DNA from: Prevotella sp.
GTDB lineage: Bacteria > Bacteroidota > Bacteroidia > Bacteroidales > Bacteroidaceae
Direction of reading: 5' to 3'
Length of the DNA: 62,773 bases
Assembly: GCA_017650905.1 (NCBI GenBank)
Contig: JAGCDZ010000095.1
Coordinates: 1 to 62,773, forward strand
In this document: positions 19,301 through 27,235 of the stretch, piece by piece
Position numbering within the stretch: position 1 is the stretch's first letter
Layout: the number at the start of each line of letters is the position of its first letter
The notes under the pieces: model-generated
Databases searched by the model: none
Seen by the model: the letters and a program-made list of their open reading frames with translations, nothing else
What the model was told of the DNA's origin: nothing
Position numbers and translations under genes: made by a program

Positions 19301-21173
19301 TGAGTTTGACAAAACGCTTAAAAATCTTTTCCTGATCTTCTTTGGGAATGCCTGCTCCAGTATCCTCACAGTAGATGCGGATGCCGTCGCCCTGTTTTGC
19401 GTAGCCTACCTTGATATGCCCTTCAGGGGTATATTTCACGGCATTGGTCACAAAGTTGGTGATTACCTGTTGGATGCGGTCCGGGTCCAGATGAGCGGGG
19501 AAAGTTTTATACGGATTGTCCTTGATAAACGTTACTTGTGGGTTCTGAATTCTTTCTGCTACAGTTGTGGAGATGTCGTCAAAGGTCTTTGAGAAGTCGA
19601 TGTCCTCGGATACGAGGGAAATGCCGCTTGCATTCTCTGTCGAGAGAGCTAACAAATCGTTGATCAGTCGCATCAATATGTCGCAGTTGTTCATGATCAC
19701 ACGGATAATTTCCTGTTTTTCTTCCTTTGTCTTCAACATGGGTAGCAAATCCGAAAAGCCAACAATCGAGTTGAGCGGTGTACGAATCTCATGGGTCATG
19801 TTGGCCATAAATGTACTCTTCATCATACCCGATTGCATGGCGCGTTCTGTTTCTTGTTTCAGCAACTCCTGTTTCTTCATAAGTGGTGTCATGTTACGAA
19901 TCACACCATAGCATTCCACAAGTTTGCCATTCTCATCGTAATGGGGAAGACTGTCAAGCATGTTCCATTGTGACTCTTCGCAATCGTGGAAAATGGGTCT
20001 TGTCCAGCAGAGGTGAGCCACTGGCTTGTCGAAATAAAGCTCAGGTTGGTAGAGACCTTTCACAATCATGCTGTCATTGATGAAAAAAGACTCCAGTTCC
20101 TTGAAACTCATTACCTTTTCGGGTGTGGAGAGTTTTTTATAGAAGGCAATCTCGTTCTTGGTGATGTCAGCGCGCCAGAACCGCATATCGCACTCGTTCA
20201 TCAGATACTGCAACTCATTCTCATATTGTTGTATCTCCTCGTTCTGTTGACGGATATATGTTTCGTCCTCCCTGTTCTTGATAAAAAGGTTACGCTCTTG
20301 GGTCAAGTCACGGATGGAGACCGTAATATATAACAATTCCCCTTGTTCGTCATGGATGGGATGAACGCACATCTCTGTATAGCAGTTTACACCTCTCTCT
20401 AAAATCACGCTCTTGGTGCAAAAGAACAGGTCTTCCAGCTTTTTCTTGTTAATCAGTTCGTGGAATAAGGGCATATCGAAGAGCGTATTGTCGAAGTAAT
20501 ATGGGTCATACTCCGACTGGAACTTCAATATCTCGCGTGTTTTCTCATTGACGTTCAGCAGATATCCGTCTTTGTCATAAAATGCTAAGCCCACAATCGG
20601 CTGCTCGTAAATATTGCGATATCTGTCGGTGAGTTCGGTGTTTCTCTGATCCTGCTTTGTCTGCTCTGTCATATCTGTCAGTACGCAGAATATATTTGTG
20701 GGAGTTTTTAATTTGGGGTTGGCATATTCGGCAACACCTAAGTCACGGTAGTAGTGCCAGTTTTTCTGTCCCTTGCCGCGATTGACATCCCATCGGAACA
20801 GACATTGTGACGTATTTTCACCTGACACCAGTTTCTTGCAGAAGTCTATGTAAAAATGACGGTCATCAGGATGGATGTAGTTGAGGCTCTCTTTATAGCC
20901 TAAACCGGTCTCGGGGAGGAAATTGCCATGCATGTTCATTGCATATTGATCCTGGATTGAGAGTCTCAGCACGCAGTTATTGCTCATGTTGAGCGTATGC
21001 TTCATGATGACCGAAAGATCTTTAGCTTGTTCTGATTTACGTCTGATGCGCAGGATACTGATACGGTTGAATCCCCCAATGAGTACAAAGAGAAAGAATA
21101 TCAGTATGATGATGAGTATCGATATGCTATCGATACCGGCGTTATGTTCTATGGCGGATAGGTATAAAATCAT
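16386..21173 (-). CDS. Double histidine kinase fusion (1595 aa) with internal signal-peptide-like segment
   Basis: Two kinases in one frame. First half: a membrane helix about 17-35, PAS-type segments about 55-170, 185-295 and 320-435, HisKA with His461 (NMTHEIRTPLN), and an intact ATPase (Asn577, EDTGAGIP, GTGLGLSI), ending near residue 666. Second half, from about Met664: a signal-peptide-like stretch, an SBP_bac_3-type domain about 695-920, a helix about 928-952, PAS-type segments, a HisKA in which Tyr1379 replaces His (NMSYEIRTPLN), and an ATPase with Asn1495, EDTGEGID and GSGLGLSI. The second half alone is 932 aa, nearly the length of the 935-aa neighbour. Topology is consistent: N-terminus out, kinase 1 in, binding domain out, kinase 2 in. 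It overlaps both flanking genes by 4 bp. Confidence 0.88.
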   Translation of the reverse strand: MILYLSAIEHNAGIDSISILIIILIFFLFVLIGGFNRISILRIRRKSEQAKDLSVIMKHTLNMSNNCVLRLSIQDQYAMNMHGNFLPETGLGYKESLNYIHPDDRHFYIDFCKKLVSGENTSQCLFRWDVNRGKGQKNWHYYRDLGVAEYANPKLKTPTNIFCVLTDMTEQTKQDQRNTELTDRYRNIYEQPIVGLAFYDKDGYLLNVNEKTREILKFQSEYDPYYFDNTLFDMPLFHELINKKKLEDLFFCTKSVILERGVNCYTEMCVHPIHDEQGELLYITVSIRDLTQERNLFIKNREDETYIRQQNEEIQQYENELQYLMNECDMRFWRADITKNEIAFYKKLSTPEKVMSFKELESFFINDSMIVKGLYQPELYFDKPVAHLCWTRPIFHDCEESQWNMLDSLPHYDENGKLVECYGVIRNMTPLMKKQELLKQETERAMQSGMMKSTFMANMTHEIRTPLNSIVGFSDLLPMLKTKEEKQEIIRVIMNNCDILMRLINDLLALSTENASGISLVSEDIDFSKTFDDISTTVAERIQNPQVTFIKDNPYKTFPAHLDPDRIQQVITNFVTNAVKYTPEGHIKVGYAKQGDGIRIYCEDTGAGIPKEDQEKIFKRFVKLNDYVQGTGLGLSICKAISDKCGGKIGVESEGKGKGSTFWMWIPTTIKAIILLFVLNLTPLAAQAQNDSTTVFSVERPLIYEDAWDLWPYTFLNENGEPDGYNIDLLKMIFKRLDIPYIIKLKPSVDAFNDLKEGRSDLIFGMEASFHHEIGSYGKSVIHLFTHSVVHEKNKAPTIKSFQDLSHHKVIVHTGSFSHHLMQDKGWGDNAEGFEDMKEAIQKASSDPSNEIVWNTMSLKWLIHKYQIKNLELSPIDIPHGEYKFISKNQRLLNQLDSIYTVLLSEEKLLTIQNKWFYPEHIETGIPSWVWQLAAVIAVFSLFFLFYYLFYRIKEQKLTKDVRKKNDRLSLILKTSNVRFWIYNIPSKTFTLLDENGIPTRNLSLHEVAQQYVKEDFEHMVEVINHIVRGEKENDTINLRTKKEKNDEAREYTMALSVLRYHKNGRPSVIIGTRSDITEENKMRLVTQDNMLRYQAIFSSVLVDMAYYDKEGNLRNLNEKGCRTYKMTLETLLARNINIRDVLGMPDLDVENMEYTYLTQLFKAGKEEKRVLSSFINGEKVYYELQIVPVRDENGHLMGIYSSGRDVTEVANSYMQRQQNLQQQIKANEEVTNYINNINYVLKVGGVRMMNYYPDTHHLAIYSEIGHVEYEITQQRAFTLTHESDLQTVRRILISMDNHSVTPIEATIHTNLRIKGGYQLCLQMHMVPIIDDDGMAKYYFGMCRDVSEIMHTQKELIKETAKAQEVEVVKNAFLRNMSYEIRTPLNAVVGFAELFQMDHSSDDEGIFIEEIKENSRELLKLINNILFLSRLDAKMIEIKPRLTDFAHTFDLICHTSLETNQKPGVQYIVDNPYEQLVVEIDARNVSVILEQIILNACQHTSQGSVHARIDYIGDRLIIAIEDTGEGIDEALLPTIFERFATGANSGSGLGLSICYELIQQMGGTINIKSKPDKGTTVWFSIPCKMTDVVRKRSKT
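19107..19184 (-). other. Internal signal-peptide-like segment and possible internal start
   Basis: Residues 664-689 of the 1595-aa protein read as a textbook signal peptide. There is a short n-region MWIPTTIK, a hydrophobic core AIILLFVLNLTPLAA, and an AQA-Q cleavage-like end. ATG at 19184-19182 is in frame. It could be an internal translation start for a separate kinase, a signal-peptidase cleavage site splitting a polyprotein, or simply a transmembrane helix of the fusion. Confidence 0.55.
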
Positions 21174-23320
21174 ATCTGTTGACGTTTAATCAGGATTTCT
21201 GTCTTCTTGTCGAAACCAGCCATTTCACAAGGTATACTGATGTAGAAGGAAGTACCCTTACTTAGTTCTGACAGCACTTCGATAGTGCCATTCATTTGTT
21301 CAACGAGTTCTTTTATGATGGGCATATCAAGACCTGTGCCATTTCCATCAACGCTCTCATCGTGTACGAAACGGTCGAATATCTTATTAAGTGCCTCAGC
21401 CGAGAGTCCATGGCCCGTATCCTCGATGGTGATCATCAGTTCACCATGCCTGTATTCGTATTTGGCGCGTATCGAACCTTCTTGGGTATGTTTGGCGGAG
21501 AAAGCACACAGCTTTTCGATAATCATGGCTAGATTTTGCTGGTCGATATTGACTATCAACTGGTTATAGGGATTCTCCACAATGATTTTTACGTTGGGTG
21601 AGATGTTGGTCCAACCCATATAGCACCAACCATCAAAGAGCAGGGCAAAATCGCATAGTTGGTAGTTCTGCTCAATCATTCGGGCGTCAAGTCTGGATAA
21701 GAATAAGATGTCGTTGATAAGTTGCAGCAGGGTACCCGTATTTTTTCTGATTTCCTCGGCAAACACGGGTTCGTCTTCTTCACTGTGTTCACCGTTAAAT
21801 AGACCAGCGAAACCAATCACAGCATTCAGCGGCGTACGCAGTTCATAGCTCATGTTAAGCAAGAATGAGTTCTTAAGTTGTTCTGTTTCCTGAGCCTTAG
21901 CCTGCTCTTCCTGCAGTTTCATCTCCGTATAGGTTATTTCCGTCTCATTACGGCACATGCCGAAATAGTGTGTTACTTCACCTTGCTCATTGGTAATAGG
22001 CATCAAGTTGAAATTCAGGAAGATGTGTCGACCTGTTTTATCGCGTAGTATGGTTTCGAGGGTCATTGAAATCACGCCTTTCCTACGGTTGTCCATACGA
22101 TTGAGCATGCCTCTGGCCTTGAGACGCATGTCGGGCTTAATGAGTGAAAGAGCACGCACCTGTGTCAGACGGTATTGAGCCCGTTTAAGGTCATTCGAAA
22201 CCTCCAAAACATGGGTGTTGGGGTCATAGTGCATCAGATGTACGTCACTCACCTTCAACGAGTAATTGATATTGCGGATATATGACTCAATGGCTTCCGT
22301 TGTTTCTTTCAGTTGTTTGGCGACGTTTTTCTGGCGGTGTTGCGAGAGCACCATTTCACTGATGTTTCGTCTGGCTATTACTACACCTGATAGGTCTTTC
22401 TGGTGGTTGTGAATGGTGGTCACGTACTGTTCATAGTAGACTTTGTCTGTTCCTTCTTCGAAATCGCCTATGTGATTGGTAATGTCCTTTACGTTGGTAA
22501 TCGATGACGAGTACATCTTATCAAGAGTCTTGAAGTCTATGCCAGTTAAGGAGGTCATATCTGCTATTATTAGTTTCGAATCAATCAGTGTCTGCTTGTC
22601 TTTAATGTGTAACGACTCACAGGCCTTGTCGTTGATTTCTGTCATAAAGCCGTTGGCATCGAAATATATCATGTCAATCAGCGAGGTGTTAAACACCGTG
22701 TGATACATGAGTGCCAGGTCTCTTGTTTTTTCCGCCTTCTCCTCGTCTTCAGTGATGTCCTGCTGGGTACCAAGAAGCACTATTGGTTTGTTGCGTTGGT
22801 TATAGCGTAGAATTGAGATGGTGACTTTATAGATGTGCCGTTTGCTGTCGGCCTCCTTGTCGGGAGCGCTTTTCACAATAAGCGAGCCGAAATGAGATTC
22901 ATTATTGCTAATATCCTGGATGATTTTATGTATAGCCTTGAAATCTTCATAGTCATAAAATTGTGAGAAGTCAAAAGGAATGTAAACAGTTTCTTTATGG
23001 CCATGCTCCGAGAATCTGGTGAATGTCTTTTTGTTAACATCATAGGTCCAGGTCTGCATCTTGCTCGATTCGAGAATCATTGCTAGTTGGGCATTCAGCC
23101 GTTCTGCATTGATGTTCATATGCTTTTCGCGGTAGTAGTATACGCGATTATAGAACAACATTATTAACACGGATATTAAAAATGCTGCTACGAGGTGAAC
23201 TACAAGGTGTCGGGCATCAAAAGCTGCACTTATATTTTCTATCTGGGCATGCGCCATGATGGGCAGTATGAGTGCTGCACATAGGTATACAAGCCTTTGT
23301 TGATTATTATATATGCGCAT
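21170..23320 (-). CDS. Degenerate sensor histidine kinase (716 aa), first gene of the signalling operon
   Basis: N-terminal signal-like segment (residues about 8-26), a short periplasmic stretch, a membrane helix about 40-58, and PAS-type segments about 75-190, 200-325 and 350-465. A HisKA-like helix has Tyr492 in place of the phosphoacceptor His (NMSYELRTPLN). In the ATPase domain the N-box Asn-Ala is replaced by Phe607-Ser608. The G1 box EDTGHGLS remains, but the G2 box is altered to GTGLDMPI. It is therefore probably a pseudokinase acting as a scaffold or ligand sensor. It is closest to the second kinase half of the 1595-aa protein (shared NMSYE-RTPLNAV-GFA and YFGMCR). It overlaps the next gene by 4 bp. 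Confidence 0.88.
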   Translation of the reverse strand: MRIYNNQQRLVYLCAALILPIMAHAQIENISAAFDARHLVVHLVAAFLISVLIMLFYNRVYYYREKHMNINAERLNAQLAMILESSKMQTWTYDVNKKTFTRFSEHGHKETVYIPFDFSQFYDYEDFKAIHKIIQDISNNESHFGSLIVKSAPDKEADSKRHIYKVTISILRYNQRNKPIVLLGTQQDITEDEEKAEKTRDLALMYHTVFNTSLIDMIYFDANGFMTEINDKACESLHIKDKQTLIDSKLIIADMTSLTGIDFKTLDKMYSSSITNVKDITNHIGDFEEGTDKVYYEQYVTTIHNHQKDLSGVVIARRNISEMVLSQHRQKNVAKQLKETTEAIESYIRNINYSLKVSDVHLMHYDPNTHVLEVSNDLKRAQYRLTQVRALSLIKPDMRLKARGMLNRMDNRRKGVISMTLETILRDKTGRHIFLNFNLMPITNEQGEVTHYFGMCRNETEITYTEMKLQEEQAKAQETEQLKNSFLLNMSYELRTPLNAVIGFAGLFNGEHSEEDEPVFAEEIRKNTGTLLQLINDILFLSRLDARMIEQNYQLCDFALLFDGWCYMGWTNISPNVKIIVENPYNQLIVNIDQQNLAMIIEKLCAFSAKHTQEGSIRAKYEYRHGELMITIEDTGHGLSAEALNKIFDRFVHDESVDGNGTGLDMPIIKELVEQMNGTIEVLSELSKGTSFYISIPCEMAGFDKKTEILIKRQQI

Positions 23321-23352
23321 AATATGGCTTCCAGTCTTGTAGTAATCATGCG

Positions 23353-23383
23353 CAAAGATACGATAATAAGTTTAGATTACAAA
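23353..23383 (-). promoter_or_regulatory. Promoter of the kinase-AraC operon
   Basis: On the minus strand TTTG (23383-23380), 19 bp, TATCTTTG (23360-23353). The start should be near 23346, giving a leader of about 26 nt before the ATG at 23320. This is the only good promoter seen for the four genes downstream. Confidence 0.78.
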
Positions 23384-23391
23384 ATGTTTCG

Positions 23392-23435
23392 TCAAAAAAA
23401 AGCACAAATTACCCCGTGATTGGGGCAATTTGTGC
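23392..23435 (-). terminator. Intrinsic terminator of cysK
   Basis: GCACAAATT (23402-23410) pairs with AATTTGTGC (23427-23435), with an inner CCCC/GGGG stem. On the minus strand the hairpin is followed by a run of eight or nine T. It lies 22 bp past the cysK stop. Confidence 0.88.
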
Positions 23436-23456
23436 AAAAAAAGAGTCAGAATGTGC

Positions 23457-24404
23457 TTAAAGTGGATATTCGTCGAAAGCATAAAGGATGGTGGAGAGAT
23501 AGCGTTCACCGGTGTCAGGCAACAACACCACGATTTTCTTTCCCTTGTTCTCCGGACGCTTAGCCACCTCGATGGCAGCATAGAGAGCAGCACCTGCAGA
23601 GATGCCTACGAGTAAACCTTCCTGCTGGGCAACCTCACGGCCTGTACGGATTGCTGCATCGTTTTCCACGTCAAACACCTCGTCGATGACATTGGCATCG
23701 TAGGTCTTGGGGATGAAACCGGCGCCAATACCCTGGATCTTATGGGGACCACTTGGTTGTCCGTTAAGAACAGCACTCGACTTTGGTTCAACGGCGATGA
23801 TTTTCACATTAGGATTCTGTTCTTTCAGATACTTGCCTGTGCCGCTGATGGTGCCGCCAGTACCCACACCGCCTACGAAGATATCTACTTGTCCGTCGGT
23901 GTCGCGCCAAATTTCAGGCCCTGTGGTTGCATAGTGCTTGGCAGGGTTGGCGGCGTTCTCAAATTGCTGCAGAATCACGGCTCCGGGGATGGAGTCGCGC
24001 AATGCCTCGGCAGCGCGGATGGCACCTGGCATACCGTCTTTTCCAGAGGTGAGGCGAACCTCTGCACCGTAGGCCTTCACGAGGTTTCTGCGCTCCACAC
24101 TCATGGTCTCAGGCATGGTAAGGATAAGGTGATAGCCTTTAACGGCCGATACCAGTGCCAGTCCTACGCCTGTATTACCGCTGGTAGGTTCGATGATGGT
24201 GGCGCCGGGTTTCAGAATGCCCTTTGCCTCTGCATCCTCAATCATTGCCAGTGCGATACGGTCCTTCACGCTGCCGCCAGGATTAAAAAACTCTACTTTG
24301 GCAATTACAGGTGTCTCAAGACCCTTTGCCTGTGAATACTTATTGAGCTCCAGAAGTGGGGTGTTGCCGACGAGCTCGATCAGCTGCTTTGCAATCTTTG
24401 TCAT
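23457..24404 (-). CDS. cysK: Cysteine synthase A (O-acetylserine sulfhydrylase)
   Basis: PLP enzyme that makes L-cysteine from O-acetyl-L-serine and sulfide. The 315 aa match the family. The PLP lysine lies in FFNPGGSVKDRIA, the substrate loop in EPTSGNTGVGLA, the PLP phosphate is bound by GGVGTGGTISG, and GISAGAA follows near the C-terminus. It is a single-gene unit with its own promoter and terminator, divergent from frr. Confidence 0.97.
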   Translation of the reverse strand: MTKIAKQLIELVGNTPLLELNKYSQAKGLETPVIAKVEFFNPGGSVKDRIALAMIEDAEAKGILKPGATIIEPTSGNTGVGLALVSAVKGYHLILTMPETMSVERRNLVKAYGAEVRLTSGKDGMPGAIRAAEALRDSIPGAVILQQFENAANPAKHYATTGPEIWRDTDGQVDIFVGGVGTGGTISGTGKYLKEQNPNVKIIAVEPKSSAVLNGQPSGPHKIQGIGAGFIPKTYDANVIDEVFDVENDAAIRTGREVAQQEGLLVGISAGAALYAAIEVAKRPENKGKKIVVLLPDTGERYLSTILYAFDEYPL

Positions 24405-24440
24405 AATCCTTACCTTTTAATGAATAATTGTTTCTGGGTG

Positions 24441-24472
24441 CAAAGGTACGGCAAAAATTTGTATCTGGCAAT
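24441..24472 (-). promoter_or_regulatory. Promoter of cysK
   Basis: On the minus strand ATTG (24472-24469), 20 bp, TACCTTTG (24448-24441). One mismatch in the -33 box. The leader is about 30 nt. Confidence 0.7.
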
Positions 24473-24578
24473 AACATGATAGTGCTATTTCATATACCAC
24501 ATTTATGGTATTTTGCCCCAAAAAGTCCTTTCACCTTATTTATATATAGCAAAAATGTGTGATAAAAAGTGTAAAACA

Positions 24579-24610
24579 TTTGGTCGTTTCAAGGAAAATA
24601 CCTACTTTTG
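24579..24610 (+). promoter_or_regulatory. Promoter of frr-rsgA
   Basis: TTTG (24579-24582), 20 bp, TACTTTTG (24603-24610), about 30 bp before the frr ATG. Confidence 0.78.
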
Positions 24611-24639
24611 TAAACAGAAAAATTTAAAACCATCGATTT

Positions 24640-25200
24640 ATGTTAGACGTAAAAGAAACTTTGAAGAAGAGTGAAGAGAGAATGGAGATGGCAGCGTTGT
24701 TCCTTGAGGAAGAACTAAATCGCATTCGCGCAGGTCGTGCCAATGTAGCCATTCTTTCTGGTGTAAGGGTTGATTCTTATGGTAGTAAGGTGCCTCTGAA
24801 TCAAGTTGCAAACGTGAGTGTGCCCGATCCCCGTACCATAGCCATCAAGCCATGGGACCCCAAGGAGATTCGTAGCATTGAGAAGGCCATTATGGACTCT
24901 GATGTGGGTATTACTCCAGAGAACAATGGTGAGGTGATCCGTCTTAACATCCCTATTCCCACCGAGGAGCGTCGTCGTGATCTCACCAAGCAGTGTGCCA
25001 AGATTGCCGAGAAGGCCAAAGTCGAGGTGCGCAATGTACGTGGTGACATCAAGGATAAGTTGAAGAAAGCCATCAAGGATGGTCTTTCTGAGGACAACGA
25101 GAAAGATGCAGAACTCGAGTTGCAGAAGATTCACGACAAATTTATCAAGAAAATTGATGAACTCCTTGCTGCGAAGAACAAGGAAATCATGACCGTATAA
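24640..25200 (+). CDS. frr: Ribosome recycling factor
   Basis: Splits post-termination ribosomes together with EF-G. The 186 aa are the standard length. [12 protein letters not shown] with the conserved Arg-rich stretch, [11 protein letters not shown] and the long C-terminal helix [15 protein letters not shown] are diagnostic. The stop overlaps the rsgA start by one base (TAATG), so the two genes are translationally linked; both act on the ribosome. Confidence 0.98.
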   Translation: MLDVKETLKKSEERMEMAALFLEEELNRIRAGRANVAILSGVRVDSYGSKVPLNQVANVSVPDPRTIAIKPWDPKEIRSIEKAIMDSDVGITPENNGEVIRLNIPIPTEERRRDLTKQCAKIAEKAKVEVRNVRGDIKDKLKKAIKDGLSEDNEKDAELELQKIHDKFIKKIDELLAAKNKEIMTV

Positions 25201-26129
25201 TGTGCGGCCTCGTCATTAAGAATACAGGCAGCTGGTACACCGTCCGCACGGACGATGGCCAGCTTTTTGAGTGTAAGGTGAAGGGAAACTTCCGCCTGAA
25301 AGGTATTCGTAGTACCAACCCTGTTGCTGTGGGTGATCGTGTTAAAATTATCACCAATCAGGAGGGTACTGCCTTCATTACTGAGATTGAGGATCGTCGT
25401 AACTACATCATCCGTAAGAGTATCAATCTTTCCAAGCAGAGCCACATTATCGCTGCTAATGTCGATCAAGCGTTGCTTGTCGTTACTATTAATTATCCCG
25501 AGACTTCCACCACTTTTATCGATCGTTTTCTTGCCTCTGCTGAAGCTTATCGTGTACCCGTTATCCTTATTTTTAACAAGACCGATCTTCTCAATACCGA
25601 CGAGGCTCATTATCAGCAGATGATGATTACACTCTATGAGACCATCGGTTACCAATGTCTACCGATATCTGCGGAGACAGGAGAGGGTGTCGATGCCTTA
25701 AAAAAGCTGCTGCCAGACAAGATAACCCTCCTCAGTGGCAATAGCGGGGTGGGGAAGTCCACCCTCATCAATCGTCTTGTCCCTGGTGTCAATCTCCGCA
25801 CTTCTGAGATATCCGATGCCCACAACACCGGCCTGCACACCACAACCTTCTCAGAAATGATTCCTTTGGGTGATGGGTGGCTTATTGATACTCCGGGCAT
25901 TAAAGGCTTTGGAACCTTTGACATGGAACCTGAGGAATTGACAAGTTATTTCAAAGAAATCTTTCATTTCTCCCAAGACTGTCGTTTCTCCAACTGCACC
26001 CATACACATGAGCCTGGCTGTGCAGTACTCAAGGCCATCGAGGACCACCTCATCGCCCCTAGTCGTTATCAGTCTTATCTTTCTATGCTCAACGACAAGG
26101 ATGAGAGTAAATATCGCGAGGCTTTTTAA
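25200..26129 (+). CDS. rsgA: Small ribosomal subunit biogenesis GTPase RsgA
   Basis: Circularly permuted GTPase that checks late 30S assembly. In the 309 aa an OB fold (about 1-70) comes first. The GTPase motifs appear in permuted order: G4 FNKTD, G1 GNSGVGKST, then G3 DTPG. The C-terminal zinc site (C-x-F-S-N-C-T-H-T-H and a later Cys) is present. It follows frr with a one-base overlap. The 93-bp gap to the next gene holds only a 6-bp hairpin (TTAGAC-ttc-GTCTAA) without a T-run. Confidence 0.97.
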   Translation: MCGLVIKNTGSWYTVRTDDGQLFECKVKGNFRLKGIRSTNPVAVGDRVKIITNQEGTAFITEIEDRRNYIIRKSINLSKQSHIIAANVDQALLVVTINYPETSTTFIDRFLASAEAYRVPVILIFNKTDLLNTDEAHYQQMMITLYETIGYQCLPISAETGEGVDALKKLLPDKITLLSGNSGVGKSTLINRLVPGVNLRTSEISDAHNTGLHTTTFSEMIPLGDGWLIDTPGIKGFGTFDMEPEELTSYFKEIFHFSQDCRFSNCTHTHEPGCAVLKAIEDHLIAPSRYQSYLSMLNDKDESKYREAF

Positions 26130-26222
26130 GGCAAATTGTTAATATTTTATAAATAGGGAGATGATAATTTAACTTTTTCTTTTAGACTTCGTCTAACTTA
26201 TAACCAACTTAAAACGGATAGA

Positions 26223-27215
26223 ATGATACAAAATGGATTATTGCGCATCGGTATTATCGGTGCTGGATGGATAGCCGAAAAGGCAGCCATCACCTTGAAC
26301 GGCCTTGCTAATTGCGAGGCTTATGCCATTGCTTCCCGCTCAATCGAGAAAGCGGAGGCTTTTGCAGAAAAATGGGAAATGAAGAAGGCTTACGGCTCTT
26401 ATTCAGAGTTGATAGCTGATTCTGACGTGGATTTGGTTTATGTGGCTACGCCCCACTCTCATCACTATGATGTGACGCGTGAGGCATTACTGTCAGATAA
26501 GCCATGTTTGGTGGAGAAGGCTTTCATGGCTAATTATCGTCAGGCAAAAGAAATTGTCGACCTATCTCGCGAGCGCGGCGTTTTTTTGGCAGAAGCCATT
26601 TGGACGCGCTATCAGCCGGCAGTCGGTATCGTGCGCGACTTGATCAGTAATGGACGCATCGGCACGCCCCGGCTCGTGACGGCCACTTTAGGCTATTCTA
26701 TGGGTGATAAGCCTCGCATTATGCGTCCAGATCTCTGTGGTGGAGCTTTGCTCGACCTAGGCGTCTATGCTCTCAACTTTGTGCGTATGTTTTTCCCAGC
26801 TGACATTGTCAGTATCGAGAGTCAGTGTGTGAAGAGCCAGACGGGTATGGATTTAACAAATGCCATGACTCTGGTGCTTAGCGATGGACTGTTGTGCAAT
26901 CTCCAGTCAAGTGCTGCTTGCGTGGGCGACAATATAGGTGTAATTGCGGGTACCGACGGCAATTTGATTATCGACAATATCAATAATCCCCAGAAGATTA
27001 CAGTAAACACTCACGACCGTGAGTTTGTGGAAGATATCCTTGTCCCTCGGCAGATTACGGGCTATGAATACCAGTTCATAGCTTGTCGCCAGGCACTAAT
27101 TGACGGCCTTTTGGAGCCACGTGAGATGCCGCTCGATGAGACCTTGTATATCATGGAACTCATGGATGGCTTCCGTCAGAAATGGGGTGTGAGATACCCG
27201 ATGGATGAGGATTGA
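26223..27215 (+). CDS. Gfo/Idh/MocA family oxidoreductase
   Basis: NAD(P)-dependent sugar or cyclitol dehydrogenase family, substrate unknown. The 330 aa have an N-terminal Rossmann fold with GIIGAGWIAEK, then VYVATPHSHH. VEKAFMAN replaces the usual EKP motif; the catalytic Lys is kept but the Pro is lost. GGALLDLGVYALN in the C-terminal domain is typical. The relatives it most resembles are dihydrodiol dehydrogenase-like members. It stands at the head of a rightward run with two sensors, GH9 and a barrel protein; its stop is 20 bp before the first sensor's ATG. Confidence 0.9.
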   Translation: MIQNGLLRIGIIGAGWIAEKAAITLNGLANCEAYAIASRSIEKAEAFAEKWEMKKAYGSYSELIADSDVDLVYVATPHSHHYDVTREALLSDKPCLVEKAFMANYRQAKEIVDLSRERGVFLAEAIWTRYQPAVGIVRDLISNGRIGTPRLVTATLGYSMGDKPRIMRPDLCGGALLDLGVYALNFVRMFFPADIVSIESQCVKSQTGMDLTNAMTLVLSDGLLCNLQSSAACVGDNIGVIAGTDGNLIIDNINNPQKITVNTHDREFVEDILVPRQITGYEYQFIACRQALIDGLLEPREMPLDETLYIMELMDGFRQKWGVRYPMDED

Positions 27216-27235
27216 TATTTGACAAGTGGCCGAAC

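Noticed and set aside
26182-26196. Small hairpin TTAGAC-ttc-GTCTAA as terminator of rsgA
   Set aside because: Only six base pairs and no following T-run; could be chance in A/T-rich sequence.
27212-27235. TTG start for the kinase-less sensor
   Set aside because: It overlaps the preceding stop codon and adds only eight residues of no membrane-targeting value. The ATG at 27236 precedes the natural basic N-terminus.
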